40,987 bases of DNA from Planctomycetota bacterium (lineage in GTDB: Bacteria; Planctomycetota; Phycisphaerae; UBA1845), in the NCBI GenBank assembly GCA_024276605.1, contig JAJRWX010000036.1:1-40987 (forward strand). The letters are read 5' to 3'. Every line of letters begins with the position of its first letter. Positions within the stretch are counted from its first letter, which is position 1. Shown one piece after another: positions 1 to 6,413 of the stretch. A program made the position numbers and the translations under genes. Below the pieces are notes generated by a model. That model was not told where the DNA came from, did no database searches, and saw only the letters and a program-made list of their open reading frames with translations.

Positions 1-142
1 CAACCCACCGCTCTGCAAACCCGAGCGTTGGCCCTGCTTGGCGTCCCCTACCCCTCGTAGCCAGAAAGCGCGCAGTCTGAATTAACCTAACCCGCTCAAC
101 CACAAAGCCTTATCGCAATTGCGGAGAAAAAGTACGGGCTAG

Positions 143-506
143 AGTGCGGCGAATTCGCACAAGACGGCGATCCTGGAGCAATGGCTACAGTTCAAGGCAA
201 TCGCAGTCCACAACAAAGACGCACAGTGGATCGAAATGCGAGAGTTCAGTGTCTCGGAGTTGGCTCGTGCGATGGGAGCAAGAGATCGCACGCAAGCTTA
301 TCAACCCACGATCGCAGTTGTTCGCGGAGCACTTGGTCGATGGACTGCTACGGAGCGATACGACGAATCGATTCAACGCCTATCAGACGGTGATCGCTTC
401 CGGATGGATGTCGCGTAACGAAGCGAGAGCGCTCGAGAATATGAACCCGGTTGACGGGCTGGATGAGTTTATGACTCCGCACAATATGGGTGTGGTCAAC
501 AGCTAG
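143..506 (+). pseudogene. Degraded phage portal protein (HK97-type) fragment
   Basis: Two reading frames together resemble the C-terminal third of an HK97-type phage portal protein, the ring through which DNA enters the capsid. From 143 to about 270, one frame reads LEQWLQFKAIAVHNKDAQW and then MREFSVSELARAMG, which matches the portal stretch just before the membrane-facing helix. From about 265 to 506 another frame reads RWEQEIARKL, then FAEHLVDGLLRSDTTNRF, WMSRNEARALENMNPVDGLDEF and a stop. Intact portals have roughly 25-30 residues between these blocks, so the junction at about 258-275 looks like an internal deletion that also shifts the frame. No start, no upstream portal domain and no other phage genes are visible. 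The family assignment is from remembered motif patterns. It is most likely a prophage remnant. Confidence 0.6.
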
Positions 507-576
507 GGTACTAACGACTATCGCTCTTCCGTTTTAGATAATGTGCGTTACGCGGTTTACAATGGGAAATGATCTG

Positions 577-927
577 CTAATTCCAGACGACTGCGGCAAC
601 TTGAGCTGTGCAATTCACACACGCCGAGACATCTGTTACAGCTGGATTAACCTCCGGTGAACAAACTTCGAGGAAAATGTCCATGTACTCTGACCGCGAC
701 ATTCCGTCATCACGCGCAGCTTCCGCTAGGAGAAAAGCTGTGTCAACAGAATCCGCACCCGATCCGACATCCAGTGCGTGCGTCAGGCAGGTTGCACGAG
801 CTTCAGCGAGAGTAACACTACCTGTGACATTCGACCTACCCGCTGTAGGATCGTCGAAGTTCGTTCCACAACCAGCAACCACCAACACACACAACGATAA
901 GGATAGGATAATTGTTACGCTACGCAT
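577..927 (-). CDS. Small predicted lipoprotein, function unknown
   Basis: This encodes 116 residues. It starts with a basic residue and a hydrophobic stretch ending in the lipobox VAGC, so Cys20 is the likely lipidated residue and the mature protein would be anchored to a membrane. A GGAG ribosome site lies six bases before the ATG, which supports this start. The mature part has several Cys residues, including a CVNC pair near the C-terminus. No family is recognised. It stands alone, pointing back toward the portal remnant, and the opposite strand has a long open frame that lacks comparable signals. Confidence 0.7.
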   Translation of the reverse strand: MRSVTIILSLSLCVLVVAGCGTNFDDPTAGRSNVTGSVTLAEARATCLTHALDVGSGADSVDTAFLLAEAARDDGMSRSEYMDIFLEVCSPEVNPAVTDVSACVNCTAQVAAVVWN

Positions 928-1190
928 GACATGCTCCAGAGAACTGACAACTCCAGATACACCATCGTATCCAAGATACGCAAAAACACAATATCACAGG
1001 CAATTCATACACAGCATGCAATATAAAATCGGCTCTGGTAGGCTCTAATCGACGGTTACGGCGTGTTTTGAACAGCTTGAGTCTCCTCCTACCTCGGAGG
1101 TACCCAGGGTCATGTTGACTGTTTCAGGGCCATTTCCTCGTTGCCCTTAGACAAGCGACGGGGTGCGTGACAGACTCGGCGGGCAGGGTC
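928..1190. other. Intergenic spacer, no gene seen
   Basis: No coding signal is seen on either strand. The stretch TACCTCGGAGGTA near 1090 is a short palindrome. The spacer leads into the nested palindromic element at 1191-1427. Confidence 0.5.
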
Positions 1191-1427
1191 GCAGGCTGAA
1201 AGCCTGTTCGATAGTAGCCGGTGGCAAGCGTAGCGCCGCCACCGGATAGCGTCGCCGACGAGTCTTCCGACCCTGAAAGGGTCGTATACTCGATGGCGTG
1301 CGTATTGTGAGGCTGCGCTTATACGACCCCTTCAGGGTCGACTTAAACGGGCCCTGGAGTAACCGTGGGCGACGTCCGCCTGAGGCGGACTTACCCACGG
1401 CTACTATCGATTAGCCTTTCAGGCTGC
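1191..1427. repeat. Nested palindromic element (MITE-like or structured RNA)
   Basis: Outer arms at 1191-1220 and 1398-1427 are 30 bp inverted repeats that differ at a few positions; within the arms the small GGCT...AGCC pairings have changed together. Inner arms at 1268-1288 and 1320-1340 are 21 bp inverted repeats with one difference. Three side hairpins sit between them: CCGGTGGC/GCCACCGG at 1218-1245, CGTGGG/CCCACG at 1364-1399, and within that GTCCGCC/GGCGGAC at 1374-1390. No transposase lies inside. The open frame across it on the minus strand has no ribosome site and is explained by the palindromes. It could be a non-autonomous mobile element or a folded RNA. Confidence 0.7.
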
Positions 1428-1508
1428 ACGAGTGACCGACACTAAAGCCGCGGATACTGTCACGGACCACCCGACATCCAAAGAAGCGGCGCGAGAATAG
1501 CTATCAAC
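1428..1508. other. Spacer upstream of the tetR-paa promoter
   Basis: No gene or strong signal is seen between the palindromic element and the promoter at 1509. Confidence 0.4.
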
Positions 1509-1537
1509 TTGTCAGGCGAGGCCAATAACCGTATTAT
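1509..1537 (+). promoter_or_regulatory. Sigma-70-type promoter of the tetR-paa unit
   Basis: TTGTCA at 1509-1514 and TATTAT at 1532-1537 are separated by exactly 17 bases. Each is one base from the consensus. Transcription would start near 1544, inside the palindromic operator at 1540-1553. Confidence 0.65.
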
Positions 1538-1539
1538 TA

Positions 1540-1553
1540 AACAAGCGCTTGTT
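1540..1553 (+). promoter_or_regulatory. TetR-type operator palindrome
   Basis: AACAAGCGCTTGTT is a perfect 14 bp palindrome overlapping the expected transcription start. TetR-family regulators of fatty and aromatic acyl-CoA genes often bind palindromes of this ACAAGCGCTTGT type. The regulator encoded directly downstream probably binds here and represses its own unit until an acyl-CoA ligand appears. No second copy is seen in the 100 bases before paaA. Confidence 0.65.
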
Positions 1554-1594
1554 AGATGGGTGCTCCTTGGCGGGCTTTGAGAGGATATCGGGTG

Positions 1595-2182
1595 ATGGCT
1601 GATTCGGCTGTGCAGCGATTGGATGAGGTGTTACTAGTGGCGGAGTCGCTGTTTGCTCAGCGGGGATACGAGGCCACTAGCGTGCGGGACATCGCTGAGG
1701 CGTTGGGATTACAAGCTGGGAGTCTTTATGCCCACATCGAGAGTAAGGACGATCTGCTCCATCAGATTCTTAGCCGGGCCGCTGAGAGATTTTTCCTGGC
1801 GACCAAACCGATCGTCGAATCGGATTTGGTGCCGGTTGAGAAATTGCGCCGGCTGATGCTCGCGCATGTGCAGGTGATTACCAGCGATCTCAACGCCGCA
1901 GCTGTGTATTCCACGGAATGGCGCCATTTGAGTGAGCCGCGTCGCGGTGAATTTGCGGCACGGCGTGATGAATACGAAGGCATGGTGCGCTGCATGGTGC
2001 GTGATTGTATTCGTGAGGGTACCTTCGGTGATGTGGATGAAAAGTTCGCCACACTATTGATTTTATCCTCGATGAACTGGATTTATCAGTGGTATAAGGA
2101 TGACGGGCCTATGACACCGGAAGACATAGCCCGCAAACTGACTGATATGCTGTTCAAAGGTTTGCGCCGGCCCGTTGGGTAG
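1595..2182 (+). CDS. TetR-family transcriptional regulator of the paa genes
   Basis: This is a 195-residue DNA-binding repressor. The N-terminal helix-turn-helix is clear: an AESLFAQRGYEATSVRDIAE stretch is followed by GLQAGSLYAHIESKDDLL, the usual TetR signature. The C-terminal half is the variable ligand and dimer domain, with a WRHLSEPRR stretch that recalls the KstR2/PaaR-like acyl-CoA-sensing group. The ATG at 1595 is preferred because GAGAGGA lies about ten bases before it; an in-frame ATG at 1556 abuts the operator and has no ribosome site. The promoter and palindrome directly upstream and the paa genes downstream suggest an autoregulated repressor responding to phenylacetyl-CoA. That ligand is an inference from context. 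Confidence 0.85.
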   Translation: MADSAVQRLDEVLLVAESLFAQRGYEATSVRDIAEALGLQAGSLYAHIESKDDLLHQILSRAAERFFLATKPIVESDLVPVEKLRRLMLAHVQVITSDLNAAAVYSTEWRHLSEPRRGEFAARRDEYEGMVRCMVRDCIREGTFGDVDEKFATLLILSSMNWIYQWYKDDGPMTPEDIARKLTDMLFKGLRRPVG

Positions 2183-2281
2183 GGCGTATTTATTATGTTA
2201 ACAGATCAATCATATACAAGTTGCTTTGTCGGCGAAAATGATGCCATATAGCCACACGTTTGAATCATAGAGGTAATCATC

Positions 2282-3271
2282 ATGGTCATAGCCATTGATC
2301 CCCAGCTCAATAAGTTATCCAAAGAGGAGTGCGAGCGTCATCTCGAAGTTTTTGAAGGGCGTATTGCACGCGGCGATAAGGTCGAGCCGACGGACTGGAT
2401 GCCGGAGGAATATCGTCACCAGTTGATTCGTCTCATTCATGTACATGCCAACAGCGAGATTTGCGGCGCACTTCCCGAAGGCAAATGGATTCCTCACGCT
2501 CCGTCGTTTAAGCGGAAAATGGCCCTGCTAGCCAAGGTGCAGGACGAAGTGGGTCATGCCCAGTTATTGTATCGGGCAGCCGAGACCCTGGGTGCGTCGC
2601 GACAGCAGATGATTGAGGATCTGATTTCCGGGAAGTCTAAGTTTTCCAACGTGTTTCACTATCCGGCTGAAATATGGACGGACGTAGCCATTATCGCCTG
2701 GCTCATTGACGGGGCGGCTATTGTCAATCAAACGATGATGTCCGATGGATCGTATGGACCGTACTCACGAGCCTTGAAGCGTATCTGCTACGAAGAAGCG
2801 TTTCATCTCAAGCATGGCTATGAGATGGTGGTCACCATTGCGCAGGGGACGAAGAAACAGCGGGAGATGCTACAAGACTCCCTGGACCGCTGGTGGCCGC
2901 CGATCATGATGTTTCACGGCCCGGCAGATAAAGTATCCAAACATACGACGATGTTGGTGCAGTGGGGAGTCAAGCTCAAGACCAACGACGAGCAGCGCCA
3001 GCAGTTTCTTCGTCAGTTTGTCCCCAAAATGCTTGACTTGGGTTTGCATATTCCAGATCCCAACTTGCGACTGGATGAGAAAACCGGCGAATGGCTTTAT
3101 ACCGAACCGGATTGGGATGAATTCAAGCGGGTCATCAACGGTGGTGGTCCGGTATCCGGTGATCGTGTGGCGACGCGTAAGCTAGCCCATGAGGAAGGAC
3201 GCTGGGTACGGGAGGCATTAGCCGCTGCGGCAACGAATCAGCCGGTTCCGATGCCGACGATGACTGACTAA
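2282..3271 (+). CDS. paaA: 1,2-phenylacetyl-CoA epoxidase, catalytic subunit PaaA
   Basis: PaaA is the di-iron oxygenase subunit that epoxidises the ring of phenylacetyl-CoA in the cytoplasmic PaaABCE complex, the second step of aerobic phenylacetate breakdown. The 329-residue length is normal. The ferritin-like four-helix fold carries the expected iron ligands: Glu59, the QDEVGHAQ motif at 87-94 (Glu89, His92), Asp143 and the YEEAFHLKH motif at about 170-178 (Glu172, His175). The substrate-side stretch [13 protein letters not shown] is typical. GAGGT lies about seven bases before the ATG. It follows the TetR gene by 100 bases and is followed by paaB after 156 bases. Confidence 0.96.
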   Translation: MVIAIDPQLNKLSKEECERHLEVFEGRIARGDKVEPTDWMPEEYRHQLIRLIHVHANSEICGALPEGKWIPHAPSFKRKMALLAKVQDEVGHAQLLYRAAETLGASRQQMIEDLISGKSKFSNVFHYPAEIWTDVAIIAWLIDGAAIVNQTMMSDGSYGPYSRALKRICYEEAFHLKHGYEMVVTIAQGTKKQREMLQDSLDRWWPPIMMFHGPADKVSKHTTMLVQWGVKLKTNDEQRQQFLRQFVPKMLDLGLHIPDPNLRLDEKTGEWLYTEPDWDEFKRVINGGGPVSGDRVATRKLAHEEGRWVREALAAAATNQPVPMPTMTD

Positions 3272-3427
3272 GAGGTGGAAGAAGCGTGGGGCAAGAGGGA
3301 GCGAAGGGTGGGCGTGCCATTGTGCTGATTATAGCCGCACGCCCGCTTTGTCGCTTTATCGTCACCGTTGATCGGTGTTTTGCTTCACCGCCTCGTAAAG
3401 GCAATTGGACAGGGGAGTTAGTGACTT

Positions 3428-3730
3428 ATGGCTGACACGCAATGGCCGGTGTATGAGGTGTTTCATCAGCAGGCGCGGGGTGAACCGCACATCCACGTGG
3501 GATCGGTGCACGCGACGGATGCAGAAATGGCCTTGGTGATGGCTAAGGAGCAGTATTGTCGACGGCAAGCCTGCGTGAATCTTTGGGTCGTACCTGCCGC
3601 GGCGATTTTGGCCAGTGAGTATCAAGACGGCGATATGTTTGAGCACACTACGGATAAAAGTTATCGAGAGTCGTGGGGATATAAAACGCCCAAGACGATT
3701 CAAAAATCCGATGAGGAGACCCCCACGTGA
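3428..3730 (+). CDS. paaB: 1,2-phenylacetyl-CoA epoxidase subunit PaaB
   Basis: PaaB is a small subunit that helps hold the PaaA-PaaC core together. The 100-residue product has the family pattern of WPVYEVFHQ near the N-terminus, HVGSVHATDAEMALVMAKE in the middle and a LWVVPA segment. Its stop overlaps the GTG start of paaC (GTGA), which points to coupled translation. The 156-base gap from paaA is longer than usual within this operon and holds no gene. Confidence 0.95.
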   Translation: MADTQWPVYEVFHQQARGEPHIHVGSVHATDAEMALVMAKEQYCRRQACVNLWVVPAAAILASEYQDGDMFEHTTDKSYRESWGYKTPKTIQKSDEETPT

Positions 3731-4518
3731 TCGCTACCATAGATACGCTCCACGATATGGAGGCATCACTCAAATCCGCCGTGATTGATCTGCTCTATCG
3801 CTTAGCGGACGATGCCATCATCATTGGACATCGCGGCTCCGAGTGGACCGGCTTCGCACCCATTCTTGAAGAAGACATCGCTTTTTCTTCGATGGCCCAG
3901 GACGATATGGGCCATGCCCAAACTTTCTATCAGATGCTATTCGAACTGGGTGAACCCGACCCGGATACCAATGTCTTCGCCCGTAAGTTAGATCAGTGGA
4001 CCTGTGCCGGCATGGTCAGTATTTCGAGTCAGCGCGATTGGGCCATGAGCTTGGTCCGTAAGTATTTCTACGACGTTGCCGCGTCGATTCGATTGGATGC
4101 CTTAGCCGAGGGGGCGTTGGTCCCGCTAGCGCAATTAGCCCGCAAGCTGCGCAGTGAGAAAAAATATCATCTCATGCACGGGACAATGTGGATTCCCAGG
4201 CTAGGAACAGGGACCAGAGAAAGTCATCAGCTCATGCAGAGTGCCGTGGATACCCTGTATCCACATGCACTGGGCATGTTTGAACCGACAAGTGCCGATC
4301 TACTGTTAGAGCAAGCTGGGGTTTGCCCACGTGAAGACGAATTACGCAAGCGGTGGCAGGCCGAGGTTGAAAACGTGTTATGCGGAGCTACGTTGAAAGT
4401 CGATGCAGATATGTCTCCAGTGTTTGGCGGTCGTGCAGGCAAGCATCCGAAAGACCTGATGGCCTTGCTTGACGATATGCAATTGGTGTACAACTTAGAC
4501 CCTCATGCAAAGTGGTAG
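3727..4518 (+). CDS. paaC: 1,2-phenylacetyl-CoA epoxidase subunit PaaC
   Basis: PaaC is the ferritin-like structural partner of PaaA; in known complexes it is needed for activity but does not hold the catalytic iron. The product has 263 residues and the family pattern: LADDAIIIGHRGSEWTG at 26-42, EEDIAFSSMAQDDMGHAQ at 48-65 and a YHLMHG motif in the third helix. The start is a GTG overlapping the paaB stop. The 3' end runs directly into paaD, whose ATG lies six bases after the stop. Confidence 0.95.
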   Translation: MIATIDTLHDMEASLKSAVIDLLYRLADDAIIIGHRGSEWTGFAPILEEDIAFSSMAQDDMGHAQTFYQMLFELGEPDPDTNVFARKLDQWTCAGMVSISSQRDWAMSLVRKYFYDVAASIRLDALAEGALVPLAQLARKLRSEKKYHLMHGTMWIPRLGTGTRESHQLMQSAVDTLYPHALGMFEPTSADLLLEQAGVCPREDELRKRWQAEVENVLCGATLKVDADMSPVFGGRAGKHPKDLMALLDDMQLVYNLDPHAKW

Positions 4519-4523
4519 TTGCT

Positions 4524-5054
4524 ATGTCATCCCAAGACGAGTCGAAAGGTGTGGCCCCTCGATCACGACCTCGCAGTAAACGACTTCGAGCCGTGTGGCA
4601 ATCGCTGGAAACTGTGACCGATCCGGAAATTCCGGTCATCAACATCGTTGAAATGGGCATGATTAACGATGTACGGCTCGATGAAGATCATGTGATTGTG
4701 GACATGACACCCACGTTTGCGGGCTGCCCGGCCCTGGATTTTATTCGCAGCGAAATTCGCGCAGCTGTAAGCGGCTTTGAAAAAGAAGTTAAGGTCAACG
4801 TGGTCTTCGATCCGCCGTGGTCAACGGATCGGATCACCGAAGAAGCCCGGCAAAAGCTTAAAGCCTTCGGTCTAGCCCCGCCGACACCAGCTAGCTGCGA
4901 GAAAGGTCAGGAAGACATGCAGCACGTACCCTGCCCGCTGTGTGACTCGACCCATACCTCGCTGGAATCGATCTTCGGCCCCACACTATGCCGGTCCATT
5001 CATTACTGCCACGACTGCCTGCAATCGTTCGAACATTTCAAAACTATTCGCTAA
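4524..5054 (+). CDS. paaD: Phenylacetate degradation protein PaaD (MIP18/DUF59 family)
   Basis: PaaD is a MIP18-family protein thought to help mature or load metal centres for the epoxidase. The 176-residue product has the DPEIPV motif at 33-38, the conserved TPTFAGCPALDFI stretch, and a C-terminal zinc-ribbon-like tail with CPLC and CHDC pairs. The ATG at 4524 is preferred over a GTG at 4512 that overlaps paaC; neither has a strong ribosome site, so translation is probably coupled. It ends the paa block. The reductase gene paaE, normally next, is not found, so electrons must come from a protein encoded elsewhere. Confidence 0.93.
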   Translation: MSSQDESKGVAPRSRPRSKRLRAVWQSLETVTDPEIPVINIVEMGMINDVRLDEDHVIVDMTPTFAGCPALDFIRSEIRAAVSGFEKEVKVNVVFDPPWSTDRITEEARQKLKAFGLAPPTPASCEKGQEDMQHVPCPLCDSTHTSLESIFGPTLCRSIHYCHDCLQSFEHFKTIR

Positions 5055-5092
5055 CCAAGGGCATGCTCGTTATTTGCTTTTCGATTGGGTGT

Positions 5093-5177
5093 CCCATGTC
5101 CTTCCTTTTGGACATGGGGGAGTCGATGATACACATACAATCTGAGCCGCAAGCGCCAGCGCCCGGTGTCTTCGGAT
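5093..5177 (+). repeat. Hairpin plus GAGCCG repeat, copy 1
   Basis: A perfect 9 bp hairpin, CCCATGTCC at 5093-5101 and GGACATGGG at 5110-5118, is followed by GGAGTCGATGAT. A 34 bp conserved block then runs from 5144 to 5177, beginning GAGCCGCAAGCGCCAGC. Both parts recur at 40431-40673 beside the IS110 element, in the same order but further apart. The hairpin lies 39 bases after paaD and could help end that transcript, but no T-run follows it. The rest of 5055-5333 shows no gene. Confidence 0.75.
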
Positions 5178-5333
5178 TCCAATTCACGTTGAACTGTTCT
5201 GGGCGATTCCGGCGTGCAATGCGCGTTGAAGACACGGGTCGCTTGCGCTCGCCGCTCGGATTTTCGGATTTGGCGCTATGTTTGACATACTTGGTGGATG
5301 GGATGATGTGCCGATCCATCTGGGTCAACGAAC

Positions 5334-6413
5334 CTATTCCAATTTCAAATCCACGATCAATGGCCGATGGTCTGAGCCTGCGCCGTAGCCTATGCGTGTA
5401 GCCGTTGGCGTGAACGCTTGCGAAGTGTAGACATGATCAATACGGAATCCCGGTAACCAATTGATGGAAGATGTCTTAGGCCAAGTTGTGCCGCGACCTT
5501 GTCCCACCGCGTCGTGCGCATCGGTTAAACCTGCGCTCAACATATACTCGTGCATTTTCGATAAGCCGGTGAAATTAAAATCACCGGCTACAATCACCGG
5601 CATGGATTCATCAGCCACACGCTCACGCAACACGCGCAGTTGTCTTCGCATTTTTCTAAGTCGGCCAAGGATAGGTCTAAACAAATGCACGTTATAGAGC
5701 GCTACTTCACGTCCTCTCACGTCAATCGTCATACGCACAGCCGGTAGACTCTTCCTTTGATGGCCGGTGTAAAGCTCGGGCTGACCGAGGATGGGAAATT
5801 TCGACAATATAGCTGAGCTATATGAACCTCGACGTTGACCTATATGCGTGTAGGGATATTGTGAGCCTAATTTGATCGGCAAATCGCGTTGCCACACAGG
5901 TGGACATTCTTGGATCACAACCACGTCCGGCGTATATCGATTGATCTCAGCGATAGCGCTGCCGGCATTAGCATTGTACCAATAGGCATTATAGCTCATC
6001 ACGCGCACATCGTATGGCTGCAACTCAGACGATATCGGCTGTAACGTAGCGAGGGCGCTAGGTAACAATGTACACATGAGCAACGGTATCGCGCAAATAA
6101 CCAATCGCATTTGACGTAGGCACACGGCACTGCCCACTACGACCAGACTCAAAAGCCCCAGATGAAAAATCGCCGTTCTACATACAAACGCGACATACCA
6201 TAAGCATATATAAAGGTGGTCGTCGCGTAATAAGTCGGCAGGACCAAGTGCAGCATAGAGCAGCGCTAGGTAAGTTAATCCTATGAAAATGATATTGGCC
6301 TGTCGCCAGAGATACACCAACGCTGTAACACGACGCGAACTGCGGGAAGTTTCGACGATTTTCCAATCGCTGCGTAGCGGCATCCGGTTTACGTTGAAAG
6401 TTGATCTTTCCAC
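5334..6413 (-). CDS. Membrane-anchored endonuclease/exonuclease/phosphatase-family protein
   Basis: The C-terminal half has the EEP-fold motifs of metal-dependent phosphodiesterases: a VMSYNAYWYN strand, the catalytic Glu in VVIQECPP, NVHLFRP, the GDFNFTG motif with its Asp and Asn, and the final GSDHRPLIVD with the catalytic His. The N-terminal 120 residues contain about three to four hydrophobic segments, so the domain is probably held at the membrane and faces outward, as in the YafD-like group. The substrate cannot be told: DNA, phosphoinositide-like lipids and nucleotides are all possible. The GTG start at 6413 overlaps the end of mutS by 25 bases; an ATG at 6383 is a reasonable alternative that avoids overlap. 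Neither has a strong ribosome site. Confidence 0.82.
   Translation of the reverse strand: MERSTFNVNRMPLRSDWKIVETSRSSRRVTALVYLWRQANIIFIGLTYLALLYAALGPADLLRDDHLYICLWYVAFVCRTAIFHLGLLSLVVVGSAVCLRQMRLVICAIPLLMCTLLPSALATLQPISSELQPYDVRVMSYNAYWYNANAGSAIAEINRYTPDVVVIQECPPVWQRDLPIKLGSQYPYTHIGQRRGSYSSAILSKFPILGQPELYTGHQRKSLPAVRMTIDVRGREVALYNVHLFRPILGRLRKMRRQLRVLRERVADESMPVIVAGDFNFTGLSKMHEYMLSAGLTDAHDAVGQGRGTTWPKTSSINWLPGFRIDHVYTSQAFTPTATRIGYGAGSDHRPLIVDLKLE

Noticed and set aside
608-1048. Plus-strand 146-codon frame opposite the lipoprotein
   Set aside because: The minus-strand frame has a lipobox and ribosome site; this one has neither.
1147-1398. Minus-strand 83-codon frame through the palindromic element
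   Set aside because: It is made of the inverted repeats themselves and is very basic, with no ribosome site.
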